Below, in pieces: positions 45,259 through 53,962 of a stretch of DNA of 64,000 nt. The notes beneath the pieces were generated by a model. The model was given only the letters and a program-made list of their open reading frames with translations, was not told where the DNA came from and did no database searches. The stretch is from Lachnoclostridium sp. UBA1308. GTDB taxonomy: Bacteria; Bacillota; Clostridia; Lachnospirales; Lachnospiraceae. Made by a program: the position numbers and the translations under genes. How positions within the stretch are numbered: position 1 is the stretch's first letter; every line of letters starts with the position of its first letter. The stretch covers positions 1-64,000 of the forward strand of contig DBTU01000058.1 of the NCBI GenBank assembly GCA_002307215.1, read 5' to 3'.

Positions 45259-46122
45259 CTAGCTCCATCTCTTCTTACGTATTACTTGTGTTGTTAAGAA
45301 CGCAAATAAAACGATAATACTTAAGTAATAAATCAAACCTGTAATATCCATAATCCCATACGAAAACTGATTATAACGGGAAAGTACTGATAGCCACCCA
45401 AACAAAGCAGCCACAGAACCGTCAAACATGGTAGGTTTTATGATGTAAACCACCATCAAAGCTGTCTCAACAACTAAACCTACAGCAACCGCGATTGTCG
45501 CGTTGTGCATCATCAGATAAAGAACCACACAGACAACAACCAAAATTACCGTAAACATAATAATTGCCGTAACGTTATCGGTCGGAATCGCACTTCCCAG
45601 TGAATCCATTACAACAGTAAATAAAAATACAATAAACGATATTACCGCTGCCACAACCTGATTTTCGGTCAGTGAGGAAATATATAGGCCCATGGAAAGA
45701 TAAGCGGCTCCCAGCATCAAGAAGCCCAAGATACTGGCATATGCAGCTCCAAACTGTACCGTACCGTATTTTGATAGAATCAACGGATAGATACAGGTTA
45801 TTGCCATCCCTACTCCAAAAATCGTAATTACGGCAAGTAGCTTACCTACAACAATGGATCCTGCGCCCAGAGGTGATGTAAGCAATAATTGATCGGTCTT
45901 TTGCTTATTTTCCTCTGCCATTAATCTCATCGTCAATAACGGTGTCAGTAAAACAACGATAAAGGATATCGATGAAAGTGAATATTCAAAATTAGCAATT
46001 TTACCGAAGACATTCGTAAATAGAAAACCAATACCGACAATGACCAGAAAAAACGCAATAAATACATAACCGATCATCGAAGTGAAATAGGATCGTAACT
46101 CTTTTTTATAAATCGCCAGCAT
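45259..46122 (-). CDS. ABC transporter permease, GldF-like
   Basis: 287 residues, six helices. Starts MLAIYKKELRSYFTSMIGYV, the usual ABC-2 membrane entry; TPLLTMRLMAEENKQKTDQL is the GldF/NosY cytoplasmic loop. The start lies 17 bp inside the ATPase gene, with AGAGGGGG upstream. Confidence 0.9.
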   Translation of the reverse strand: MLAIYKKELRSYFTSMIGYVFIAFFLVIVGIGFLFTNVFGKIANFEYSLSSISFIVVLLTPLLTMRLMAEENKQKTDQLLLTSPLGAGSIVVGKLLAVITIFGVGMAITCIYPLILSKYGTVQFGAAYASILGFLMLGAAYLSMGLYISSLTENQVVAAVISFIVFLFTVVMDSLGSAIPTDNVTAIIMFTVILVVVCVVLYLMMHNATIAVAVGLVVETALMVVYIIKPTMFDGSVAALFGWLSVLSRYNQFSYGIMDITGLIYYLSIIVLFAFLTTQVIRKKRWS

Positions 46123-47131
46123 CTGTATTTACCCCCTCTGCATCCTCACTTTTGTTTTTTTCCATATCGGTAGAATAATCAAGCTGTATTACTTCTCCGG
46201 TATGATTCGTAACTTTAAGGAAAATGTCCTCCAGACTCATTTTCATTGTCTGCATCTCTAGAATGGGTGCTTTGATATCACACATTGCATAGAAGACTTC
46301 CTCACGGATATCGTCCTTTTCGCCAAAGTTTAACGTCAGCTCTACAATGCCTTCAATTGTCCGGGTGCGTTCCTCGACTTTCGTAACACGGTCTATCTTT
46401 TTAAGTGCAGCTATCACTGATTCGCTGTCACCCTTGACGGAAATACTTATTTCACCGGTAGCTCCAAGATGTTCGCTCAAATTCTCCGGCTTGTCACTGA
46501 TCACCAATTTACCTTTGTCAATAATCATTACAATGTCACATACCGCGCTTACTTCCTGCATGATATGAGAGCTCAATATAATTGTATGGTTTTTGCTCAG
46601 CTCTCTAATTAAATCCCTGATTTCATTAATCTGCTTGGGGTCCAAACCTACGGTAGGCTCATCTAAAATGATCAACTCCGGATATCCCATGATTGCTTGT
46701 GCCAGACCGACTCTTTGCTTGAAGCCCTTTGATAAGTGCTTAATCAAACGATCTGCCATCTGAGTAATCTTCGTTGCATCCATAATTTCAGAGATCATCT
46801 GTCCTTTTTCACTTTTCTTTACCCTTTTTATGTCCGCCACAAAATCAAGGTATTCCCTAACCGTCATATCCGTATAAAGGGGAGGAAATTCAGGCAAATA
46901 CCCTATCATTTTCTTAACTTCTTCCGGTTCCTCAAATACATCCAAACCATTCACGGTAACCGTCCCTTCCGTCGCTGAGATGTAACCGGTGATAATATTC
47001 ATGGTTGTTGATTTACCAGCCCCATTTGGTCCCAGAAAGCCCAGAACCTGTCCCTTTTCCACGGTAAAGGATAAATCATCCACAGCTGTATGATTCCCGT
47101 ATCGCTTCACTAAATTTTTTACCTCGATCAA
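46106..47131 (-). CDS. ABC transporter ATP-binding protein, GldA-like
   Basis: 341 residues. Walker A GPNGAGKSTTMN, signature LSKGFKQRVGLAQAIM, Walker B LIILDEPTVGLD, H-loop SSHIMQEV. A long C-terminal domain follows, and the last ~25 residues are acidic (KNKSEDAEGVNTDAGDL). The start is TTG at 47131 with AGGAGG 7 bases upstream; no ATG fits. First gene of the four-gene exporter-like operon. In Bacteroidetes GldAFG supports gliding; in Firmicutes the role is unknown. Confidence 0.92.
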   Translation of the reverse strand: MIEVKNLVKRYGNHTAVDDLSFTVEKGQVLGFLGPNGAGKSTTMNIITGYISATEGTVTVNGLDVFEEPEEVKKMIGYLPEFPPLYTDMTVREYLDFVADIKRVKKSEKGQMISEIMDATKITQMADRLIKHLSKGFKQRVGLAQAIMGYPELIILDEPTVGLDPKQINEIRDLIRELSKNHTIILSSHIMQEVSAVCDIVMIIDKGKLVISDKPENLSEHLGATGEISISVKGDSESVIAALKKIDRVTKVEERTRTIEGIVELTLNFGEKDDIREEVFYAMCDIKAPILEMQTMKMSLEDIFLKVTNHTGEVIQLDYSTDMEKNKSEDAEGVNTDAGDL

Positions 47132-47398
47132 ATTCGCTTCCTCCTCGCTTTTGGTCCGAATGATACCAAGTAGCTTCCATCATCCAAACCATATGTTTCA
47201 TTCATGTTTTTTGGAAATGATTACTTTTCCTGTTCATGATACAATAAGAATAAGGAAATTTTGTGAACAAATCGAATAAATAAAATATTTATTAAATTAA
47301 TTTGATAGAAGGAACGCACCCTAACCGTAAGGTACAAAAAATATTTGGAAAAAAATAAATAATATAAAAAATGTAATCAGAAACAATTAAATTCAACG
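47132..47398. other. Intergenic region upstream of the Gld-type operon
   Basis: About 265 bp, very AT-rich. Holds the promoter area of the ATPase gene and the space after the dapB terminator. No gene seen. Confidence 0.4.
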
Positions 47399-47457
47399 AA
47401 AAAAAGCTCCCTCCTAAGTAAACAAGTTTTATTTTACTTGTCTTCTTAAGAGTGAGC
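47399..47457 (-). terminator. Terminator of dapA-dapB
   Basis: On the minus strand GCTCACTCTTAAGAAGACAAG, loop, then CTTGTTTACTTAGGAG-GGAGC and a run of seven T. It lies ~35 bp past the dapB stop. Confidence 0.8.
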
Positions 47458-47492
47458 ATATTAAATCTGCAACAGCTTTCTAACATCTACGA

Positions 47493-48248
47493 TTAACCCA
47501 TGATATCACTCATATGATACATACCTGCTGACTTCCCGGGTAGAAATTTAGCTGCCTGTATAGCTCCCTTAGCAAATATGGCCTTCGAGTATGCAGTATG
47601 CTTAATTTCAATTACTTCATCGGTTCCGGCAAAGATAACTTCATGTTCACCGACTATGGTGCCTCCGCGGACAGCCGAAATACCGATTTCCTTTTTACTT
47701 CTCATGATGCGTTCTCCGGATCTGTCATATTTATATCCATATTCCTGATTCAATACTTCATTCATTGCATCTGCTAGTGCTAATGCTGTTCCGGAAGGTG
47801 CATCCACCTTCTTATTATGATGACGCTCCACAATTTCAATATCAAAACCTGCGTCAGCAAGCACAACTGCCGCTTCCTTGAGAAGTTTCGTAATCAGATT
47901 GATACCCATTGACATGTTAGCTGACCGAAAGATCGGAATTTTTTTCGTAGTTTCATCAATCAAGGATAGCTGCTCCTTCGTAAAGCCTGTCGTACAGAGT
48001 ACAATACCAACATCTTTTGTGACCGCAAACTCAAACATCTCCTCTAAATTAATCGGAGACGAGAAATCGATAATTACATCTGCCTTAACATTACACTTAC
48101 GAAAGCTTTGATAAACAGGATATTTATTGACCCTGTTCTGAGTTACATCAATGCCCGCAACTATAACGGCCTTTTCATCCGCATCAACAAGCTCCGTTAT
48201 CACCTGCCCCATCTTACCGTTGCAGCCGCGCAAAATGATATTTGTCAT
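47493..48248 (-). CDS. dapB: 4-hydroxy-tetrahydrodipicolinate reductase
   Basis: 251 residues. N-terminal dinucleotide-binding motif GCNGKMGQVI; catalytic segment VERHHNKKVDAPSGTALALA with the conserved His-His and Lys. Reduces the DapA product with NAD(P)H. AGGAGA precedes the ATG. Second gene under the lysine riboswitch. The product can go to lysine and peptidoglycan DAP through DapL, or to spore dipicolinate. Confidence 0.96.
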   Translation of the reverse strand: MTNIILRGCNGKMGQVITELVDADEKAVIVAGIDVTQNRVNKYPVYQSFRKCNVKADVIIDFSSPINLEEMFEFAVTKDVGIVLCTTGFTKEQLSLIDETTKKIPIFRSANMSMGINLITKLLKEAAVVLADAGFDIEIVERHHNKKVDAPSGTALALADAMNEVLNQEYGYKYDRSGERIMRSKKEIGISAVRGGTIVGEHEVIFAGTDEVIEIKHTAYSKAIFAKGAIQAAKFLPGKSAGMYHMSDIMG

Positions 48249-48288
48249 ATGCTTTCTCCTATCTATTGGTGATTTATTTAATTCTAAC

Positions 48289-48359
48289 GCCCATGCTTTA
48301 TGGGCACCAATACCCGGAAGAATAAGGAGGGAGCACCTTTGTGCGAGCTTCTTATTCTT
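48289..48359. other. Two hairpins in the dapA-dapB spacer
   Basis: GCCCAT-GCTTT-ATGGGC and AAGAATAAG..GCAC-CTTT-GTGC..CTTATTCTT. They lack T-runs, so mRNA processing or stability roles are more likely than termination. The dapA-dapB gap is 130 bp. Confidence 0.5.
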
Positions 48360-48378
48360 CCCAAGAATTTTGGTCTTT

Positions 48379-49278
48379 TCAAAATTCTTTATTCACACTA
48401 ATTCCTGCTGCTTGCATCTCCTTAACCAGTCGTTCAACATTAGCAGGCTCCATCTCGGTCAACGGCATTCTGAGTGTCCCAACCTCAAAACCCATCAGGT
48501 TCACAGCCTTCTTAACCGGAATCGGATTAACCTCACAGAACAATGCATTAATTAAAGGAAATAGCTTAAGTTGTAGTTCGCGGCTTCCTGAAATATTTCC
48601 CTCCAGGTAATTGTAAACCATATCATGTGTTTCTCTCGGTGCGATATTGGATAATACAGAAATGACGCCAAGACCGCCCAAGGATAAAGCAGGGACAATC
48701 ATTTCATCATTCCCGGAATACAAGTCAATCTTACCATCTGTAAGCTGCATTATCTCAGCTACCTGAGCAATGTTACCGCTTGCTTCCTTAATTCCAACAA
48801 TATTAGGTACATTCCGAAACATCGTTGCGATTGTCTGAGGAAGTAAATTGCATCCGGTTCTTCCCGGTACGTTATAAAGGATGATCGGTATGGATACTGC
48901 TTCCGCAATCGCTGTAAAATGAAGGATCATGCCCTTCTGTGTTGCTTTATTATAATAAGGGGTTACTAACAGCAACGCATCAGCTCCGTGTTTCATAGCC
49001 TCAGTCGATAGATAGATTGCTGTTTCCGTACTGTTGGACCCTGTACCGGCAATTACCGGAACTCTTTTTGCAACCTTTTCCACTGTATAGCGAATACATT
49101 CCAAATGCTCCTCATGTGACAGGGTGGAGGCCTCACCGGTTGTTCCGCATATTACAATACTATCGGTTCCATTTGCTATCTGATATTCAATCAGTTCCCC
49201 CAGCATCTCATAGTCCACTTCATTGTTTTTCGTAAATGGTGTTACAATGGCAACACCTGCTCCTTTAAATACTGCCAT
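48379..49278 (-). CDS. dapA: 4-hydroxy-tetrahydrodipicolinate synthase
   Basis: 299 residues of the class I aldolase fold. CGTTGEASTLSHEE near the N-terminus, LYNVPGRTGCNL with the Arg/Tyr region, and the Schiff-base lysine in IVGIKEASGN. Condenses pyruvate and aspartate semialdehyde. AGGAGGT precedes the ATG. It lies directly behind a lysine riboswitch, consistent with feedback on this first committed step. Confidence 0.97.
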   Translation of the reverse strand: MAVFKGAGVAIVTPFTKNNEVDYEMLGELIEYQIANGTDSIVICGTTGEASTLSHEEHLECIRYTVEKVAKRVPVIAGTGSNSTETAIYLSTEAMKHGADALLLVTPYYNKATQKGMILHFTAIAEAVSIPIILYNVPGRTGCNLLPQTIATMFRNVPNIVGIKEASGNIAQVAEIMQLTDGKIDLYSGNDEMIVPALSLGGLGVISVLSNIAPRETHDMVYNYLEGNISGSRELQLKLFPLINALFCEVNPIPVKKAVNLMGFEVGTLRMPLTEMEPANVERLVKEMQAAGISVNKEF

Positions 49279-49337
49279 TTACTTACCTCCTGCTTTGATT
49301 CAAAAGTTAATAGGTACCCTTCCATTCAATTTAATGA

Positions 49338-49366
49338 TAAAAAAAAGCCGACCTTTCGAGTCGACA
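49338..49366 (-). terminator. Expression-platform terminator of the lysine riboswitch
   Basis: On the minus strand GTCGACT-CGAAA-GGTCGGC followed by eight T. It lies 60 bp before dapA and would form when lysine is bound. Confidence 0.8.
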
Positions 49367-49437
49367 CTAAAGAATAACTGAATGAAATCATGATATACCA
49401 ACTCTTCATGAGCCAAAACAGAATTTATATTCTTTAG

Positions 49438-49598
49438 GCAGCTCTCCATCAAATTCTGATGACAGTCAGATGGTTCTTCACCATTTGCCCAGCCGTAATA
49501 ACTCAGGATTATTACAACTTCGGCATCGTTTCCTTTCGCTGCTTTCTTCTATGCCTGGCATATCCAGCAGTCTACTCTTAAACAATGCACCTCTACCA
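49438..49598 (-). ncRNA. Lysine riboswitch (L-box)
   Basis: On the minus strand the conserved elements appear in order: GGTAGAGGTGC, AAGAGTAGACTGC, GAAAGGAAACGATGCCGAAG, TTACGGCTGGGCAAATGG, CATCTGACTGTCATCAG and GGAGAGCTGCC. The first and last pair as P1. This is the L-box consensus core. It regulates dapA-dapB by transcription attenuation. Confidence 0.95.
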
Positions 49599-49632
49599 TA
49601 AATTAAATATTACTCACAATATTAATGAATTC

Positions 49633-49661
49633 ATATTACCACCGAGTAAAAACATTGTCAA
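49633..49661 (-). promoter_or_regulatory. Promoter of the lysine riboswitch-dapA-dapB transcript
   Basis: On the minus strand TTGACA (49661-49656), 17-bp spacer, TAATAT (49638-49633). Start predicted near 49626, about 28 bases before the aptamer. Confidence 0.7.
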
Positions 49662-49905
49662 TATTTTTTCCGGAAAATGTTCTTCCTGTCAACAACCTGT
49701 CTTTGGATTGTTTTGCTAAGATATCAAGGATACTTACTTCAGCAACTCATTTTCTCATAATCCCAATATATTTTACAATAATTAATTTTTCACCCTGTTA
49801 TGAAACCGATGATATCGCTTGTTATGAATACAGCTAAAATAATTGCCAAAAAAATAATAGATCATTTCTTCTTACTTTTGTAAAGATACAAAATTGCCTA
49901 CAAAA

Positions 49906-50064
49906 ATACAAGAGACTTCACATGTTCACCATAATACACTGTATGAGAGACATGTTGTGGATTATGTACGCCAAATACGAACATTCATGTACGAATATGG
50001 CGTACATAATCAATAATGTGTCTCTCGTCCGGTGTGTGTGGGGAGTGTGTGAGGTCTCTTGTAT
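49906..50064. repeat. Family F2 covarying hairpin element, copy 2
   Basis: 159-bp imperfect palindrome. Outer arms ATACAAGAGACTTCAC / GTGAGGTCTCTTGTAT; internal part CCATAATACACTG / GTGTGTGTGGGGAGT; inner stem GAGAGACATG to GTACGCC with GGCGTAC to TGTCTCTC; tip CGAACATTCATGTACGAATA. Compared with copy 1, stem bases differ in matched pairs while the tip and internal loop are conserved. Confidence 0.88.
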
Positions 50065-50192
50065 AATACGATCTATATATGCAAAAGCCCCTTCTATCTA
50101 TGAATATCAAAATTCTATTATCAGTCCATATGTTATTTTGTTTTCATCATCGATTCTTTTCCTATTATAATACGTTTATATTGAGTCCTTAA

Positions 50193-50825
50193 TCAATACT
50201 CTTCCAGATATTCAAGTTTGCTTACTGATACCTCATAAGCAATACGTTTTTCAAATTCAACGTCATTGACCTTCTTCTGGTATTCCCTACTTTGGATACG
50301 TCCCCAAATCTGAACATGGCCGCCTACCGCAAAGCCTTCCGCAAATCTTGCATTTCTTCCCCAGCAGATACAAGGAATATAATCAGATTTGCCATACGGG
50401 CGGTTTACTGCAAGCAGTACATCTGCGATTTCTCTTCCCAGAGGAGTCTTTCTATAAATTGGGGGCTTACATACAAACCCATCGAGAAAAATGTGATTTG
50501 GTTTTGCATTCTCCGATAATACATCTACCATTTTTATTTCTCTTGCAAACACGGATAAAACCAGCTTGTTTTTGCTTTCTTCATGGCGGTTATAGGAACG
50601 GAATTGTCCGAGAATCTCCACAAATTTGCTCTTATAATCTTGTTTTACATCAATGAGCCGTTCTGAAACCATGACGGGTATCATATCATAGGAATTACTT
50701 AACCGGCTTACCACAACCTCCAGAACATAAAAACCCTCCCCAAAAACGTCGTGGCTAAATGTAAAATCACTGATTACCTCTCCTGCAATACTTACTTGAT
50801 TGTTATCAAATACTTTATCGGTCAT
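50193..50825 (-). CDS. SSB-like protein with two OB folds
   Basis: 210 residues from the ATG at 50825 with GGGAGAGG ahead; the extension to 50906 is not supported. Two consecutive OB-like halves: residues about 1-105 (NNQVSIAGEVISDFTF, FVEILGQFRSYNR) and about 110-205 (NHIFLDGFVCKPPIYRKTPL, GGHVQIWGRIQSREY). The second half resembles single-strand DNA-binding proteins most clearly (ADVLLAVNRPYGKSDYIPCI). The acidic SSB tail ending DDDIPF is absent, so it may not recruit the usual partners. Role unknown. Confidence 0.75.
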   Translation of the reverse strand: MTDKVFDNNQVSIAGEVISDFTFSHDVFGEGFYVLEVVVSRLSNSYDMIPVMVSERLIDVKQDYKSKFVEILGQFRSYNRHEESKNKLVLSVFAREIKMVDVLSENAKPNHIFLDGFVCKPPIYRKTPLGREIADVLLAVNRPYGKSDYIPCICWGRNARFAEGFAVGGHVQIWGRIQSREYQKKVNDVEFEKRIAYEVSVSKLEYLEEY

Positions 50826-51052
50826 ATCGTACCTCTCCCTTCTTCCTGGCGTACTTTTTACGCCAATCTGCTCTAAAATGTGGGGTAAATATCTCTGTTT
50901 GGTCAAAAACAGCTTGATTCACCTATGTTTAAAATATATGCAATTTCCCATATTTTAGAAGTAAAATATAATATATATTATAAAAATTCCCATGTTTTGT
51001 TATTTTATACAAATATATATTAAAAAAATTATAAATTTTTCCGAAACTGTCG
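50826..51052. other. AT-rich intergenic region
   Basis: Between divergent SSB-like and typA genes; runs of A/T, no gene. Confidence 0.4.
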
Positions 51053-51082
51053 TTGATTTTTCTTATTTTGATGTGCTACAAT
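51053..51082 (+). promoter_or_regulatory. Promoter of typA
   Basis: TTGATT (51053-51058), 18-bp spacer, TACAAT (51077-51082). Confidence 0.6.
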
Positions 51083-51143
51083 GGTTTAGTTATTGTTATT
51101 TGTGATATGTGGCGTAAAAGCCTGAGAAAGAAGGTATAATTTA

Positions 51144-52976
51144 ATGAAACGAGAGGATATACGGAATATAGCCATCATTGCCCACGTAGATCATGGTAAA
51201 ACAACCCTGGTGGATGAATTATTAAAGCAAAGTGGTGTATTTCGATCCAACCAAGCTGTTGTGGAAAGAGTCATGGATTCCAACGCAATCGAGCGGGAAC
51301 GCGGTATTACTATTTTATCAAAGAATACGGCCGTTACCTATAAGGGAACCAAGATTAATATTATAGATACCCCCGGTCACGCCGATTTCGGCGGTGAAGT
51401 GGAACGTGTTTTAAAAATGGTTAACGGTGTTGTTCTGGTGGTAGATGCCTTTGAAGGAGCCATGCCACAGACTAAATTTGTATTAAAGAAAGCTTTGGAA
51501 TTATCTCTACCGGTAATTGTATGTGTAAATAAAATTGACCGAGCAGAAGCAAGACCGATCGAAGTAGTGGACGAGGTTTTGGAATTACTCATGGAATTGG
51601 ATGCAAGTGATGAGCAGTTGGACTGCCCTTTTGTCTTTGCTTCCGCAAAGCTTGGAGTAGCGTCTCTTTCCGTTGATGATGAGGCTGTTGACATGACTCC
51701 TTTATTTGAAACCATCATGCAATCTATCCCTGCTCCTGAAGGTGACCCCGATAAGAGTACACAAGTTTTAATCAGCACCATAGATTATAATGAATATGTA
51801 GGACGTATCGGTATCGGCAAGGTTGATAGCGGTACAATACGTGTAAATCAGGATGTCGTACTTGTCAATGCACATGAGCCCGATTTAAATGTCAAGGTAA
51901 AAATCAGTAAGCTCTATGAGTTTGACGGACTAAAAAGAGTGGAGATAAACGAAGCAACCATTGGTACCATCGTTGCCATCTCAGGCGTTTCCGATATCCA
52001 TATCGGGGATACAATCTGTTCACCTGACAATCCGGTACCGATCCTGTTTCAGAAAATTTCCGAACCGACAATTGCAATGTATTTCAATGTGAATGACAGT
52101 CCTTTGGCCGGTAAAGAAGGTAAGTTTATAACCTCTCGCCATCTACGCGAGCGCCTTTTAAGAGAATTGAATACTGATGTCAGCCTTCGTGTAGAAGAGA
52201 CGGATACGACGGAGAGCTTCAAGGTGTCGGGAAGAGGTGAGCTTCACTTATCCGTACTGATTGAAAATATGCGTCGTGAAGGTTATGAATTCTCTGTGAG
52301 TAAAGCAGAAGTATTATTTAAAATTGATGAAAACGGCAAGAAGCTGGAACCGATGGAACATGCAATGATCGATGTACCTGATGAATTTACGGGAATTATA
52401 ATCGATAAAATGGGTCAGCGTAAGGGTGAGATGATTAATATGCATAACTCCGGTAATGGCCATACACGAATTGAATTCTCAATTCCCGCTCGTGGTCTCA
52501 TTGGATACCGTGGCGAATTTCTCACTGATACGAAAGGAACCGGAATTATAAATACTCTGTTTGATGGACACGGTCCATACAAAGGAGATATACAGTACCG
52601 GAAGACCGGAAGCTTAATCGCTTACGAATCGGGAGACAGTATTACCTACGGCCTGTTTAATGCTCAGGAAAGAGGAATACTATTTATTGGTGCAGGAGTT
52701 AAGGTCTATGCCGGAATGGTGATTGGACAGAATCCAAAGGCCGAGGATATGGAAGTTAATGTATGCAAACGTAAGCAGTTGACGAATACGCGGTCTTCCA
52801 GCGCGGACGATTCCATGCGCCTTAGTCCTCCTAAGACATTAAGTTTGGAACAGGCTCTGGAATTTATTGAGACCGATGAATTGCTTGAAGTAACACCAAT
52901 GAGTCTTCGAATCAGAAAAAAGATACTGGACGCAACAACACGTATGCGGTATAGAAGAAATAAACCAAGCAATTAG
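51144..52976 (+). CDS. typA: Ribosome-associated GTPase TypA/BipA
   Basis: 610 residues. GTPase motifs AHVDHGKTTLVDELL (G1), RGITI (G2), DTPGHADFGGEV (G3), NKIDR (G4), SAKLG-like G5. EF-G-like domains follow and the C-terminal BipA-specific domain ends RIRKKILDATTRMRYRRNK. It aids 50S assembly and stress translation. AGAAGGT lies 9 bases before the ATG. Confidence 0.97.
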   Translation: MKREDIRNIAIIAHVDHGKTTLVDELLKQSGVFRSNQAVVERVMDSNAIERERGITILSKNTAVTYKGTKINIIDTPGHADFGGEVERVLKMVNGVVLVVDAFEGAMPQTKFVLKKALELSLPVIVCVNKIDRAEARPIEVVDEVLELLMELDASDEQLDCPFVFASAKLGVASLSVDDEAVDMTPLFETIMQSIPAPEGDPDKSTQVLISTIDYNEYVGRIGIGKVDSGTIRVNQDVVLVNAHEPDLNVKVKISKLYEFDGLKRVEINEATIGTIVAISGVSDIHIGDTICSPDNPVPILFQKISEPTIAMYFNVNDSPLAGKEGKFITSRHLRERLLRELNTDVSLRVEETDTTESFKVSGRGELHLSVLIENMRREGYEFSVSKAEVLFKIDENGKKLEPMEHAMIDVPDEFTGIIIDKMGQRKGEMINMHNSGNGHTRIEFSIPARGLIGYRGEFLTDTKGTGIINTLFDGHGPYKGDIQYRKTGSLIAYESGDSITYGLFNAQERGILFIGAGVKVYAGMVIGQNPKAEDMEVNVCKRKQLTNTRSSSADDSMRLSPPKTLSLEQALEFIETDELLEVTPMSLRIRKKILDATTRMRYRRNKPSN

Positions 52977-52991
52977 TAGTTAGTTAAAATC

Positions 52992-53045
52992 AATACGCCT
53001 GCAGTAAATACGGTTTTACAAAACCGTATTTACCGCAGGCGTATT
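52992..53045. terminator. Bidirectional terminator, typA / Panacea gene
   Basis: AATACGCCTGC .. GTAAATACGGTTTT / AAAACCGTATTTAC .. GCAGGCGTATT, nearly perfect arms of 26 bp with a 3-nt loop, between convergent genes. Confidence 0.85.
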
Positions 53046-53062
53046 CGATAATCTCAAGTTTA

Positions 53063-53854
53063 TTATTTACAAAACTCTTTGATCTCAGCAAAGCGTTGAT
53101 CGGGATAATTATGTATAGATTTTATATTTTCTATCTGATATTTATTTACTATATCTTTAAAATATGCTTTTAGATTTTCCTTCGAAATAATCTTATTATT
53201 ATATTTATCCCTGGAAATCTTTATCATTGATTTCTCGAGGGTTATCATTGCTTCCAAAGCCTTCGATCCATACCAACAGAGACCATCTGCCACTTGATTA
53301 ATTAATTCCTTTTCTTCTGCTGTTAGATATTCTTCAACACCTTCCAGTGTGTGAATGCCACATTGATGCATCCCTTCATATAACTTCAAATAAGGTTTTT
53401 GCTCTGTGTTAATACAAAATTCTTCATGAAAAAGCTCTTTGTCATATAATGCCAGCGAAAAAGCTTGTGCATAATACAGTAAATATTGTATGCACCCCGC
53501 ACAAACATCTGCGTTACACCTATTGACTATATAATAAGCAACAACATAAATCTTAGTAGCCATAATCTTGGTCATGGCTGCATTTTTGCTTTTTTTATAA
53601 GCAACTCCGGTAAGACATTCTTTTTTCTTACAAAGCAATTCATAATAATACTCAGGATCTTCTAATATTATTCGAAGCTTGTTGGAATATTCGTTGGTTG
53701 GAACATCCCCCTCCATGTACCTAATGATGGTTGTCTCACCCCAACCAAGAAGTTTTGCAAGCGGTTTTTTTCCGATTCGATATTGATCTAATATTAGTTT
53801 TATTTCCTCTGTAGTAATAGTCTCTTCACTCAATTTTTCATTTGTAATGCTCAT
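53063..53854 (-). CDS. HTH protein with Panacea (DUF4065/SocA-like) domain, no toxin partner
   Basis: 263 residues. The N-terminal helix-turn-helix (IGKKPLAKLLGWGETTIIRY then MEGDVPTNEY) is like YgiT/MqsA-type antitoxin DNA-binding domains. The C-terminal ~150 residues fit the Panacea fold: CIQYLLYYAQAFSLALYDKE, KLYEGMHQCGIHTLEG and EEKELINQVADGLCWYGSKA. Panacea proteins neutralise many unrelated toxins encoded next to them. Here the neighbours are typA and a transporter, so no toxin is seen. The usual Trp-x-x-GPV core is degenerate (NTEQKPYLKLY). GAGGAG precedes the ATG. Confidence 0.68.
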   Translation of the reverse strand: MSITNEKLSEETITTEEIKLILDQYRIGKKPLAKLLGWGETTIIRYMEGDVPTNEYSNKLRIILEDPEYYYELLCKKKECLTGVAYKKSKNAAMTKIMATKIYVVAYYIVNRCNADVCAGCIQYLLYYAQAFSLALYDKELFHEEFCINTEQKPYLKLYEGMHQCGIHTLEGVEEYLTAEEKELINQVADGLCWYGSKALEAMITLEKSMIKISRDKYNNKIISKENLKAYFKDIVNKYQIENIKSIHNYPDQRFAEIKEFCK

Positions 53855-53962
53855 ATATATACTCCTCAGTTAATTATGATATCATTTGAAAAAATATTTC
53901 AAATTTATTTTACCATTGATTTCCTAGTTTGTATAGCTTGCTTTTAAATTTATTTAAAATTT

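Noticed and set aside
49922..50170. 82-codon ORF inside F2 copy 2
   Set aside because: Open frame arises from the hairpin sequence; copy 1 has no equivalent protein in the same frame, so coding is not conserved.
53063..53854. Two-gene toxin-antitoxin module
   Set aside because: No adjacent toxin-like ORF on either side; intergenic gaps are short and AT-rich.
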